A DNA stretch of 35,810 nt from Candidatus Kaiserbacteria bacterium (lineage in GTDB: Bacteria > Patescibacteriota > Minisyncoccia > Phycocordibacterales > Phycocordibacteraceae), in contig JAPLWH010000019.1 of the NCBI GenBank assembly GCA_026396715.1, positions 1-35,810 of the forward strand. The letters are read 5' to 3'. Positions 1-8,459 of this stretch are shown piece by piece. A program made the position numbers and the translations under genes. Numbering within the stretch: the stretch's first letter is position 1; the number at the start of each line of letters is the position of its first letter. Below the pieces are notes generated by a model that worked only from the letters and a program-made list of their open reading frames with translations, was not told where the DNA came from and searched no databases.

Positions 1-135
1 AGAGCTCACCGCAGACGCTATCTGTATGCGTACGTGGATTGGTACAACCAAATCCGCGTGCATCAGAGCATTGAAAGCACCCCGCTTGCACGAGTCGAGT
101 TATTCATCAAAAGTGTCAACAACGCGTTGACTTAG
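1..135 (+). CDS. C-terminal fragment of IS3/IS481-type transposase (integrase core), truncated by window start
   Basis: Frame 1 reads RAHRRRYLYAYVDWYNQIRVHQSIESTPLARVELFIKSVNNALT*; the YxxWYNxxRxHxSIxxxxP pattern is typical of DDE integrase-core transposase C-termini. Confidence 0.75.
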   Translation, partial: RAHRRRYLYAYVDWYNQIRVHQSIESTPLARVELFIKSVNNALT

Positions 136-221
136 TACAAATGAGCGGAAGCGATCATTCGTTCGAACGACTTTCTGTAATCGACTTTGAGACGGAAAAT
201 CTGTTGCACTTCCTTTACCAT
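132..221 (-). pseudogene. 5' fragment (29 codons) of a gene truncated at the transposase end
   Basis: ATG at 221 with AGGAGG (rc of 227-232) 5 nt upstream; reads MVKEVQQIFRLKVDYRKSFERMIASAHLY* and its stop lies in the transposase stop region. Confidence 0.5.
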
Positions 222-327
222 GAAGACCTCCTGTTTGATGTGAATGTTTTGTCCCAATGATTTAGAGAATGGTTGAGAATCGTTTCCTGAAGATTCAGCT
301 TCGTGGGATATTCAAGGAACTGACGCC

Positions 328-355
328 AGCATACACGATTTATATAAATTGTCAA
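328..355 (-). promoter_or_regulatory. sigma70-like promoter for the truncated minus-strand ORF
   Basis: Minus strand TTGACA (355-350), 16-nt spacer, TATGCT (333-328). Confidence 0.5.
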
Positions 356-1527
356 CGGACTTCGAAGAGCGCGGCACGAAGCGCGGCGGATATCTTTTCC
401 ATAATGTCATTCACTTCGTCGTCGGTCAAGGTACGCTCGCGGGACTGGAAGACGAGACGGAACGCATATGAGACTCTTCCCTCTTTTTCAAACTGATCAA
501 ACTGGTCGAGACGCGCGAGAAGCTCGCCTGCATTCTCCCGAATGACGCTCTCGATGGTCGACACTTCCGTTCCACTCGGAACCCAGAGTGCAATGTCGCG
601 CGTGATAAACGGGTACACAGAAAACGGTTTGTAGGCGCCGAGCGTGTACCGCTTTGGTATGTAATCCTTCCCATACTCTTCGAGCTTCGCCACGGAAAGA
701 TTATCTGAAATACCTGCTGCGTCGCCCCACTCTTTGACCCGCTCGGTCATGCGTAACTCGAGATACTCTCCTTCTTTCGGAAACACCGTACCAACTTCAA
801 AAAGCTTTACCGACACCTTCGGCGGGAGCACGAGCGGTGCGTATTGTTTCGCGCGTTCGAGCGCGCTCTGCAGATTTTCTTCGAGCGAAGTGCGTAGCGC
901 AGGTTTCGTCTTGTCGAGCGGATTAGCGAGGAAGATGTCGCCCTGCTTTGCAAAGGACTGTGTCGAGACCTCGATGAATCCTTGCTCGACGAGCTGGTCT
1001 TTCATCTTTTCAATGCCACGAAAGCGCGCCTGGTCGGGCGTACCGGAAATAGGCGGGAGTTCGATCTCCGGAATTCGGTCGTACCCGAGAATGCGCCCGA
1101 CCTCTTCAGCCACGTCCTCGGGGATCTCGATGTCGGTGCGCGGCAGAGGTGCCGCAACGCGATACCCGTCGCCACGCTTTTCAGTATGAAAGCGAAGCCT
1201 CCGAAATACGTCCTCGACGTCTGCTTCTAAAAAATCCGCGCCGAGAATCGCATTGATGCGCGAAAGCGATACTTCTACGACCTTGTCTGAAAAACTGCTG
1301 ACGGGATTACTCTTCAGCGGCATATCAAGAATCGCCGAAAGCTCCGCTGCGATACCCGCTTCCGAATTACAATCAGCGGCACGATTCGTGAGCACTTTTA
1401 TATCAAGCGTATCACCGTCAACTTCTTCGATCTCGAAGCAGTGAAAAGTAAAGGCGTCCGCAATCGCTGCCGTACTCGGCAGCGCTGTTTCAAAATACTT
1501 TTGCAGATCAGTGCGAGAGATTTTCAT
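352..1527 (-). CDS. pheT: Phenylalanyl-tRNA synthetase beta subunit, compact form
   Basis: 391 aa; B1-like start, B5 and catalytic-like core, C-terminal FDX-ACB domain (PFITRDIALWVPSGTEV...RTLTDDEVNDI). Confidence 0.9.
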   Translation of the reverse strand: MKISRTDLQKYFETALPSTAAIADAFTFHCFEIEEVDGDTLDIKVLTNRAADCNSEAGIAAELSAILDMPLKSNPVSSFSDKVVEVSLSRINAILGADFLEADVEDVFRRLRFHTEKRGDGYRVAAPLPRTDIEIPEDVAEEVGRILGYDRIPEIELPPISGTPDQARFRGIEKMKDQLVEQGFIEVSTQSFAKQGDIFLANPLDKTKPALRTSLEENLQSALERAKQYAPLVLPPKVSVKLFEVGTVFPKEGEYLELRMTERVKEWGDAAGISDNLSVAKLEEYGKDYIPKRYTLGAYKPFSVYPFITRDIALWVPSGTEVSTIESVIRENAGELLARLDQFDQFEKEGRVSYAFRLVFQSRERTLTDDEVNDIMEKISAALRAALFEVR

Positions 1528-1811
1528 ACCGTTAGAGATAGGAAGCGCTTAAGGCGGTTTTTAAGATATCGCTTGCCCATACCTGTTTTAAGATACCGCT
1601 CGCGATTGAAAGCGTCTTCATCAGAAATCGACGCTTCGTAATATATAAGGGCAAGCGGCCCGCGACCTTTTGTAGATGTTGTTTTGCCAGCGCGATGTTG
1701 GTCAAAGCGCTGCCGTAGATCACGGGTACAGCCGGTATACCATCTACCGGCTTTCTTGCTTTGAAGGACGTACACATATGCAAAACCTTTGTTATCTCTA
1801 ACGGTATTCAT
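1524..1811 (-). CDS. GIY-YIG nuclease domain protein (UPF0213-like)
   Basis: 95 aa; YVYVLQSKKAGRWYTGCTRDLRQRFDQH...GPLALIYYE; ATGA overlaps with pheS and pheT. Confidence 0.85.
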   Translation of the reverse strand: MNTVRDNKGFAYVYVLQSKKAGRWYTGCTRDLRQRFDQHRAGKTTSTKGRGPLALIYYEASISDEDAFNRERYLKTGMGKRYLKNRLKRFLSLTV

Positions 1812-2545
1812 ATCGATTTCTCATCAAATCCATGCACGAAGCGTATGTCGCCCGAGTGGAATAGGCGCACATCTGGGATGCCATGCTTTACCATCAGAAG
1901 CCGCTCAAGCCCGCCGCCAAAAGCGAAACCGCCAATCTTTTCTGGATCAAGGCCAGCTGCACGAATCACGTTCGGATGGAACATGCCGCCACCACTCATC
2001 TCGAGCCAGCGCCCTTCTTTTCCCGGCGCCTCGAACCACACATCCACTTCGACCGAGGGTTCCGTGAAGCCGAAGAAGCTCGGACGGAAACGAATCTTCG
2101 CATCCTTACCGAGATATTCGCGATAAAAACTCGTAAGTGTGCCCTTCAAGTGCGCAAGCGTTACCGAGCCCAGAGGTCCGACCGCGAAGCCGTCAATCTG
2201 GTAGAACTGCGCTTCGTGCGTCGAGTCAGTCGCTTCATTGCGGAAGACTTTCCCCGGCATGATGCAGCGCAGTTCGCTCCCGCCACTCTTCGCGAGTTTC
2301 TCGAGCTCGCGCACGGATACGGACGTCGTATGCGTGCGCAAGACCGCGTCTTTCTCGTCCTTGACCCAAAAGGTGTCCTGCATACCGCGCGCAGGGTGAT
2401 TGGGCGGGATATTGAGCCCGGTAAAGTTATGAAAATCGTCCTCCAGCTCCGGGCCGTACGCAATACCGAATCCCATGCGACCGAAAATGTCCGCTATCTC
2501 GCGAATCGTGATGGAAATGGGGTGGAGACGGCCCTGTTGAGTCAT
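1808..2545 (-). CDS. pheS: Phenylalanyl-tRNA synthetase alpha subunit (short, no N-terminal coiled coil)
   Basis: 245 aa; HPISITIREIADIFGRMGF, FRNEATDSTHEAQFYQIDGFAV, GGGLERLLMVKHGIPDVR. Confidence 0.93.
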   Translation of the reverse strand: MTQQGRLHPISITIREIADIFGRMGFGIAYGPELEDDFHNFTGLNIPPNHPARGMQDTFWVKDEKDAVLRTHTTSVSVRELEKLAKSGGSELRCIMPGKVFRNEATDSTHEAQFYQIDGFAVGPLGSVTLAHLKGTLTSFYREYLGKDAKIRFRPSFFGFTEPSVEVDVWFEAPGKEGRWLEMSGGGMFHPNVIRAAGLDPEKIGGFAFGGGLERLLMVKHGIPDVRLFHSGDIRFVHGFDEKSI

Positions 2546-3824
2546 GCCTCCAAATATATCAGATTATGCTAGAATCACGCCATATATGAGTCCTGAGATG
2601 TTCGCATATCCTTTCCTATTCATCGCGATATTCGTCGAGTCGTTCATCCTTGTAACGATCCTCTCGAAACCCGCGCGCGACGCGCGTGCGCGCGGACCGG
2701 CGACCGTCCTCCCGACCGTCGCTATCATCGTGCCCTGCTGGAACGAAATGACGACGCTCGCGGCAACCTGCGAATCGCTCCTCGCGCTCGACTATCCGAA
2801 AGAGAAGCTCGAAATCATCCTCGTCGATGACGGCTCGACTGATGCGACCCCAACCATCATGCAGAGCTTCGCGCAGCATCCGCAGGTGCGCGTCATTCTC
2901 AAAGAGAACGGCGGAAAGCACACGGCGCTCAACGCCGGCATCGCCTCGACCGAAGCGGAACTCATCGGCTGCCTCGACGCCGACTCATTTGTCGAGCCGG
3001 ACGCACTTCGCGAAATCGTAACGTGCTTCATCGATGAGCAGGTCGCAGCGACAACCGCCGCCATGTCGGTGCACCGTCCGAAAAACATGCTGCAGCACAT
3101 GCAGAACGCCGAGTACACCTTCGGTATCTCGCTTCGCCATTCATTCTCTTCGGTCAACGGCATTTACGTCACGCCAGGACCCTTCTCCTTCTATCGGCGC
3201 TCCGTCGTAAACGAGCTCGGCGGCTTCCGCTACGGACACCAGACTGAAGATATGGAGATGGCGCTCCGCATCCAACAGGCAGGCCACAAGATTGATAATG
3301 CGCCGCGCGCGCGTGTATATACCAAAACGCCCGAGACGCTCTTTAAACTCATCAAGCAGCGCACACGCTGGACCTCCGGCTTCTTGCGCAACATTTTTGG
3401 CGAATACCGCGGCCTCATCGGTAGCCAGCGTCACGGCGCACTCGGCATGCTCGTACTACCAAGCGCCGTCCTCTCCATCGGCAGCAGCATCCTCCTCTTC
3501 TCGCTCGTACTCTTCAAGCTCACGCGCCACGCCTCAGCCGCGATCAATATCCGCGCAGGTATCCCGCTCTCCTACGCCATGACGCCTCACGGTTCATTTG
3601 ACTGGTTCTACTTCCCTACGAGCGCCTATTTATTCCTCGGCGCTGCGACCCTGCTTGCCTCATTTACTCTGATTGCCATCGGTAAACGCATCTCACGGAC
3701 ACCAGGAAACCTGACCTTCGGCATCGCTTCCTACGCACTTCTCTACGCTTTCATTGCGCCGATCTGGCTCATCAGCGCAACGAGCGATGTCGTTCGCGGC
3801 AAGCGCCGCGGCTGGCGCTACTAA
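2544..3824 (+). CDS. Membrane glycosyltransferase family 2 (alternative start 2586)
   Basis: VAIIVPCWNEMTTLAATCESLLALDYP, DDGSTD, DADSF, QTEDMEMALR, QRTRWTSGF; TM segments at both ends. Confidence 0.88.
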   Translation: MPPNISDYARITPYMSPEMFAYPFLFIAIFVESFILVTILSKPARDARARGPATVLPTVAIIVPCWNEMTTLAATCESLLALDYPKEKLEIILVDDGSTDATPTIMQSFAQHPQVRVILKENGGKHTALNAGIASTEAELIGCLDADSFVEPDALREIVTCFIDEQVAATTAAMSVHRPKNMLQHMQNAEYTFGISLRHSFSSVNGIYVTPGPFSFYRRSVVNELGGFRYGHQTEDMEMALRIQQAGHKIDNAPRARVYTKTPETLFKLIKQRTRWTSGFLRNIFGEYRGLIGSQRHGALGMLVLPSAVLSIGSSILLFSLVLFKLTRHASAAINIRAGIPLSYAMTPHGSFDWFYFPTSAYLFLGAATLLASFTLIAIGKRISRTPGNLTFGIASYALLYAFIAPIWLISATSDVVRGKRRGWRY

Positions 3825-3827
3825 TGT

Positions 3828-4496
3828 ATGTCACTCACCGCACGAAATGCGCTCATAGCTCTCGGCATCACGATCGTACTTACGGGTACGGTCGTATACA
3901 CGATCAACTATCTGAATCGCGCGCGCGTCGCCGAACTCTCCGCAATCGGAGACAAACTTTCAATCGATATTCTCTCGCTCGATACGCAGTTCTCGCTCCT
4001 GACTGCGGCACCCTGCGACAGCATCGCTTCATCGACAACGCTCATCAGCGAGCTCGCAGACATGGGAACCCGCCTCGCCTACGCCGAGAGCCAGCTCGGC
4101 AGCGACAATGCGCAAGTGCTGCGGCTGAAAGATCAGTATTCCCTGCTCGAGATCCGCGACTACCTCATTACCAAGCAGCTCGCCACCGCCTGCGGCACGA
4201 AGCCGCCGGTCATGGTCCTCTATTTCTATAGCAATGCCGGCGACTGCGCCGACTGCGACCGGGCGGGCTATGCGCTCTCCTACCTGCGCGACACGTATCC
4301 GAAACTGCGCGTCTATTCTTTTGATTACAATCTCGACCTCGGCGCCCTGAAGACCCTCATCGCCGTTACCAAAGTGAAGAACACGCTCCCCGCTTTCGTC
4401 ATCAATGGAAAACCGTCCTACGGCTTCACGTCGTTAACCGACCTCGAAAAACAATTCCCCAAAGGCGCCCTCGCGACGACCACGCCGAAACTTTAA
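3828..4496 (+). CDS. Membrane-anchored protein with thioredoxin-like C-terminal domain
   Basis: N-terminal TM; VLYFYSNAGDCADCDRAGYALSYLRDTYPKLRVYSFDYNLD...LPAFVINGK. Confidence 0.55.
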   Translation: MSLTARNALIALGITIVLTGTVVYTINYLNRARVAELSAIGDKLSIDILSLDTQFSLLTAAPCDSIASSTTLISELADMGTRLAYAESQLGSDNAQVLRLKDQYSLLEIRDYLITKQLATACGTKPPVMVLYFYSNAGDCADCDRAGYALSYLRDTYPKLRVYSFDYNLDLGALKTLIAVTKVKNTLPAFVINGKPSYGFTSLTDLEKQFPKGALATTTPKL

Positions 4497-4517
4497 AGGC
4501 CTCATCTGAGACGGAGA

Positions 4518-4952
4518 TTAGACCTTCTTCTTAAGGTACTCTTTCCTCCAAGCCCTCCCATTACCTTTGTTCAGGTTACGAAAGGAAGGGGTAAGGGCAT
4601 GACAGTTTGGACAGAGGAGTCTTACATTTTCTACAGCATTATTATCCGCATTACCGTCCAGATGATCTACCTCCAAGGGAACCCGTCCGGTGGAAGAATG
4701 TTTTTCATTCCATCCGCACACGGAACATTTCTCATCATGCTTTTCTAAGAGAAATCTTTTTATATGGCCAGAAATATTCTTTGTAACCACCTTTCGTTTT
4801 CCTGATAACCATTCATCCATGAATGACTTGTAACGAAAATCTCCCTGGCATTGATTTGAACAAAATTTTTGTTGGTGTCTTTTACTGAGTAATGTTCCGC
4901 AGAAATGACAATTGCGATGATCCATTACGGAAATGATACCATCTCTTGGCAA
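4518..4952 (-). CDS. HNH endonuclease with N-terminal zinc-finger-like motif (likely start 4922)
   Basis: CHFCGTLLSKRHQQKFCSNQC; CSVCGW...LEVDHLDGNADNNAVENVRLLCPNCHAL. Confidence 0.85.
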   Translation of the reverse strand: MPRDGIISVMDHRNCHFCGTLLSKRHQQKFCSNQCQGDFRYKSFMDEWLSGKRKVVTKNISGHIKRFLLEKHDEKCSVCGWNEKHSSTGRVPLEVDHLDGNADNNAVENVRLLCPNCHALTPSFRNLNKGNGRAWRKEYLKKKV

Positions 4953-4994
4953 AGATTAAGAATACATTGTGGATAATTCTTTTGTAAACGATTT

Positions 4995-5070
4995 TGGAGC
5001 CGCCTCCCAGATTCGAACTGGGTGCCTGCTCATTACAAGTGAGCTGCTCTACCGATTGAGCTAAGGCGGC
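4995..5070 (-). tRNA. tRNA-Thr (TGT), CCA encoded
   Basis: Cloverleaf on minus strand GCCGCCTTAGCTCAATCGGTAGAGCAGCTCACTTGTAATGAGCAGG...GTTCGAATCTGGGAGGCGGCTCCA. Confidence 0.95.
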
Positions 5071-5084
5071 ACACGTCTTTACCT

Positions 5085-5492
5085 CTAGTGTATATCAGGA
5101 ATCTTCGGATGTGTCGCCTTAAGGCGATCTTTGAAATCGGCGAGTGTCTTCACGTACCCCCGCGCGCTCTCGCGCGGGGCGATATCGGCCACGTGCAGCG
5201 TGCGCAGGTAGCGGACAGCGCGCGTGAGGAGACGCTCGGCGGCGCGCACCAAGAGGAGCGAGACGTGCGCAACATCGTGCCCGACGCGCGCCGCGATGCG
5301 ACGCGTCTCATCGAGGAGGAACGCGGCGAAATCGACGTGCGCCAGGATGAACTCGATGCGCGCGACATTCTTATCGAGACGCGCGCGCTGCGGCGCGAAG
5401 AAACGCAGGCCGCGACGACCTTCATACCCAGAGAGCGCTACGAACCCCGCAGCAAGTACAATCGTCGTAAGGATGAAGATCAGGTGCCCCAT
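5085..5492 (-). CDS. Hypothetical protein with N-terminal TM
   Basis: 135 aa ORF between tRNA and tsf; MGHLIFILTTIVLAAGFVALSGYEG. Confidence 0.5.
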   Translation of the reverse strand: MGHLIFILTTIVLAAGFVALSGYEGRRGLRFFAPQRARLDKNVARIEFILAHVDFAAFLLDETRRIAARVGHDVAHVSLLLVRAAERLLTRAVRYLRTLHVADIAPRESARGYVKTLADFKDRLKATHPKIPDIH

Positions 5493-5494
5493 GT

Positions 5495-6076
5495 TTAGCG
5501 CGAAGAGAGGCGCGCGAAACGGCCTATCTCGATGCGCTCGCCAAACTTCTGCGTCGCTTCGTTCAAGAGGCCGCGCACCGTCTTACTCTCATCCTTAATG
5601 AACGGCTGTTCGAGGAATACTTGGTCGCGGAAGTAGCTCGCCAACTTCCCTTCAAGAATCTTCGCCTGCATCTCGACCGGCTTATCAGCAACCTCTTTCT
5701 CGAAAACGGCGGTCGCGGCCTGCTTTGCTTCCACAGGAATCTCGTCGGTCGAGAGGTAAGCTGGATTTGTCGCGGCGGCATGCATCGCGAGCTCGCGAGC
5801 GAGCGCCGCAAACTCCGGGTTCTTTGCAACGAAATCGGTCTCACAAGAGAGGAGCACCATCGCGCCAATGTTCCCATCGTGCGTATAGCTTCCTATCGCG
5901 CCAGCAGAAAGAGAACGATCCGCTTTCTTTTCTGCAGATGCCGCAGAGTGCTTCTTGAGGATGACAGTCGCTTTCGCGAGATCGCCACCCGCTTCTTCAA
6001 GCGCCTTCTTGCACTGCATGACGGATACGCCCGTCGCCTCGCGTAATTCTTTGATGCTTTCAGTCGTAATTTCCAT
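5495..6076 (-). CDS. tsf: Elongation factor Ts
   Basis: MEITTESIKELREATGVSVMQCKKALEEAGGDLAKA; CETDFVAKN; start chosen at 6076. Confidence 0.93.
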   Translation of the reverse strand: MEITTESIKELREATGVSVMQCKKALEEAGGDLAKATVILKKHSAASAEKKADRSLSAGAIGSYTHDGNIGAMVLLSCETDFVAKNPEFAALARELAMHAAATNPAYLSTDEIPVEAKQAATAVFEKEVADKPVEMQAKILEGKLASYFRDQVFLEQPFIKDESKTVRGLLNEATQKFGERIEIGRFARLSSR

Positions 6077-6146
6077 AGGTATTGAAAGATAATAACACGC
6101 CATCACGTACTACCGAGCGAACTCTGGAAGTACGTGGCTTGTAAAA

Positions 6147-6845
6147 CTACGCGGCCTGGCCTTTCGCGAACGCCTCAACAAGCTCGGAGAGGATGAGCTC
6201 GACCGTCTTGCGAGACGTATCATTCGCGACAATTGGATAGGTCGCCTCCTTGAGATTACAGTCCGAACTCATGATGGCGATGATAGGGATGCCCGCGTCA
6301 TTCGCCTCCTTGACCGCATGCTTCTCGTGCTTCGTATCGACGACAAGAAGTGCGTCCGGTCGCTTAAGGAGCGTTGTGATGCCATCGAGACGCTCGACGA
6401 GACGCTTCTTCTCGCGGTCAATGTAGACGAGCTCGAGCTTGGTGTGCTGCTTTGCGAGCGTGCCTGCCGCACCCTTCTCGATGAGCTCTGCGAGGCGGTC
6501 GATGCGCTTCTTGATCTCGTTCCAGTTGGAGATGGTGCCGCCAAGCCAACGCGCTGCGACGAAAGGCGCATTAATCTCCTGCGCCGCCTTCTTTACAAGC
6601 GATGCGATCTCGACTTTCCCACCGACGAAAAGGACCGTCTTGCCCTCCTTTGCAAGCGTCGCCATTACGGCCTTCGCCGCCTCAAGCTGCTCGGCTGTCT
6701 TTACGAGGTCGATAATCTCCTGGCGTCCTTTGATACCTACCAAGAACGGCTTCATCGAAGGGTGGCGGCGGCTCTTTACCTGCGCAAAATGCGCCCCCGT
6801 GTCGAAGAGGCGCTTAAATTCCGTCGCGGTGCTGCCGGTTGTCAT
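6147..6845 (-). CDS. rpsB: Ribosomal protein uS2 (ORF-track N-terminal extension to 7022 not accepted)
   Basis: FDTGAHFAQVKSRRHPSMKPFLVGIKGRQEIIDL; FVGGK; RWLGGTISNW; PDALLVVDTKHEKHAVKEA. Confidence 0.92.
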   Translation of the reverse strand: MTTGSTATEFKRLFDTGAHFAQVKSRRHPSMKPFLVGIKGRQEIIDLVKTAEQLEAAKAVMATLAKEGKTVLFVGGKVEIASLVKKAAQEINAPFVAARWLGGTISNWNEIKKRIDRLAELIEKGAAGTLAKQHTKLELVYIDREKKRLVERLDGITTLLKRPDALLVVDTKHEKHAVKEANDAGIPIIAIMSSDCNLKEATYPIVANDTSRKTVELILSELVEAFAKGQAA

Positions 6846-6903
6846 GTGGGAACACTCTACTCGAATTACGGCTAGCGCGCAAGCGCCTGCGGCATTACTG
6901 GTC

Positions 6904-6950
6904 TCGGCCATGCATCCCCGTCCGCTTAGCGGCGGGGGATGCATGGCCGA
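6904..6950. repeat. Long inverted repeat / hairpin in rpsB leader (H1)
   Basis: TCGGCCATGCATCCCCGTCCGCT tta AGCGGCGGGGGATGCATGGCCGA, near perfect. Confidence 0.85.
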
Positions 6951-7003
6951 ATTAAAAATATGTGCGGCGGAGGCCGCATCTTTGTCCAGAAAAACACCCT
7001 GGT

Positions 7004-7053
7004 GTCCGTCCGCCAATGCCACGTCCGCTTGCGGCGTGGATGGCGTGACGGAC
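7004..7053. repeat. Imperfect long hairpin downstream of prfA (H2), core similar to H1
   Basis: GTCCGTCcGCCAatgCCACGtCCGC tt GCGGCGTGGaTGGCGtGACGGAC. Confidence 0.75.
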
Positions 7054-7057
7054 TGTT

Positions 7058-8011
7058 TTACTCCTCGTCGGTAGCCTCGCCAACGCCTCCCTGAAGGGTC
7101 GCCGTATGTAATGCGTCTACAATGTCGCCAATATCGCCTGCGAGGATTTTAGGTAGGTTGTGCCAGGACTCTTTCAGCCGGTGGTCGGTCACGCGATCCT
7201 GGAGAAAATTATAGGTACGGATCTTCTCCGAGCGGTCGCCTGTGCCTATCTGCGACTTGCGCTCGGCAGCATGCTTTTTCGCCTCCTCCTCTTCATGGAG
7301 CACATCGAGTTTCGCGACAAGAATCTGCATCGCTTTCTCACGGTTCGCGAGCTGGCTGCGCTCCGAGGAAGAACGCACGTCAATGCCGGTCGGAATGTGC
7401 ACGAGCCGCACGGCGGACTCGACCTTGTTCACGTTCTGCCCGCCTGCCCCGCCGCTGCGAGAGAACTCCATGCGAATGTCGACCGGATTGATCTCTATCT
7501 TCGATTTATTGCGAATCGGCAGCACCGCAATCGAGGCGGTGGAGGTATGGATACGGCCCGACTTCTCGGTGAGCGGGACGCGCTGCACCCGATGCACGCC
7601 GGTCTCATACCGAAGCGCGTCATACGCATCGGCACCAATAATCTCAAGCGTGAGGTCGTCGATGATGCGCGTCTTCCATCCGCGATGCTCGGCATACTTC
7701 TGGTACATCTCTTTTAGGTCGCGCGCGAAGATAGCGGCCTCGTCGCCGCCCGTGCCCGCGCGCAGTTCCATCACGACCGAGATCGGCCGCGCGACCTCTT
7801 CCTTCTCTTTCGCGAAAATCTGCTCGATCTCGGCAAGTATATCCGTCTGACGAGAACGGATGCGGGCAACTTCTTCGTCTGCCATCGCTTTCAGCCCCTC
7901 ATCAGCGCCAGCCGCGCCCACAGCTTCCGCCGCGCCTTTCTCAAGGCGCTCGTATTCCTCCGCAAGATACGCGGTTGCGAAGTTCTTCTTAAATTCAGAC
8001 GAATACTCCAT
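7058..8011 (-). CDS. prfA: Peptide chain release factor 1
   Basis: [56 protein letters not shown] (GGQ). Confidence 0.93.
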   Translation of the reverse strand: MEYSSEFKKNFATAYLAEEYERLEKGAAEAVGAAGADEGLKAMADEEVARIRSRQTDILAEIEQIFAKEKEEVARPISVVMELRAGTGGDEAAIFARDLKEMYQKYAEHRGWKTRIIDDLTLEIIGADAYDALRYETGVHRVQRVPLTEKSGRIHTSTASIAVLPIRNKSKIEINPVDIRMEFSRSGGAGGQNVNKVESAVRLVHIPTGIDVRSSSERSQLANREKAMQILVAKLDVLHEEEEAKKHAAERKSQIGTGDRSEKIRTYNFLQDRVTDHRLKESWHNLPKILAGDIGDIVDALHTATLQGGVGEATDEE

Positions 8012-8035
8012 ATCATTACTTTACCATCAAGCGAA

Positions 8036-8136
8036 GCGATACGAGCGATTTTTCGGGCTCTCGGAGCGCGACGGCGCGAGAGCGAGCCGATTTTTCAGCA
8101 GAAAAATACGGCGTACCGAAAAGTCGCTCGTATCGC
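8036..8136. repeat. Branched foldback element A (21-bp outer stem, two inner hairpins)
   Basis: Arms 8036-8056 / 8116-8136 complementary with one mismatch; inner GCTCTCG...CGAGAGC and CCGATTTTTC...GAAAAATACGG. Confidence 0.8.
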
Positions 8137-8143
8137 GAAGCCA

Positions 8144-8395
8144 CTACTTCTTCTTTGCGGCGCGCTGCTTAAAGCGCTCCACGCGACCCGCCTTATCAAG
8201 CGTACGATCCTCGCCGGTGTAGAACGGGTGGGATTTCGAGGAGATTTCCACGATCAGCTTCGGATATTCCTTGCCGTCTTCCCACTTTGCAGTTTCGGTC
8301 GTATGGACCGTAGAGCCAATAAGAAAACGCGCGCCCGAGGCGATATCTTCGAAGATTACCTGGCGATAGCTCGCCGGATGGATATTGTTTTTCAT
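8144..8395 (-). CDS. rpmE: Ribosomal protein bL31 (type B-like, no CxxC)
   Basis: [30 protein letters not shown]...[34 protein letters not shown]. Confidence 0.92.
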   Translation of the reverse strand: MKNNIHPASYRQVIFEDIASGARFLIGSTVHTTETAKWEDGKEYPKLIVEISSKSHPFYTGEDRTLDKAGRVERFKQRAAKKK

Positions 8396-8459
8396 CTCGC
8401 GGATGATACCACACCACTACGCTGGGCACAATTCATCCGGCTCAGAAATATGAGACTGT

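Noticed and set aside
734-1189. Plus-strand ORFs opposite pheT
   Set aside because: Antisense shadow ORFs in GC-rich sequence; Ser/Arg-rich with no recognisable domains.
1883-2572. 229-aa plus-strand ORF opposite pheS
   Set aside because: Fully antisense to a clear pheS; no domain pattern.
3824-4231. 135-aa ORF MYVTHRTKCAHSS...
   Set aside because: Overlaps the better-supported 3828-4496 CDS in another frame; Arg-rich composition typical of an out-of-frame translation.
6318-6875. 185-aa plus ORF opposite rpsB
   Set aside because: Antisense to rpsB without independent signal.
6846-7022. ORF-track N-terminal extension of rpsB (MALADGHQGVFLDKD...)
   Set aside because: It translates through strong hairpins and has no uS2 homology; the M at 6845 matches the uS2 start.
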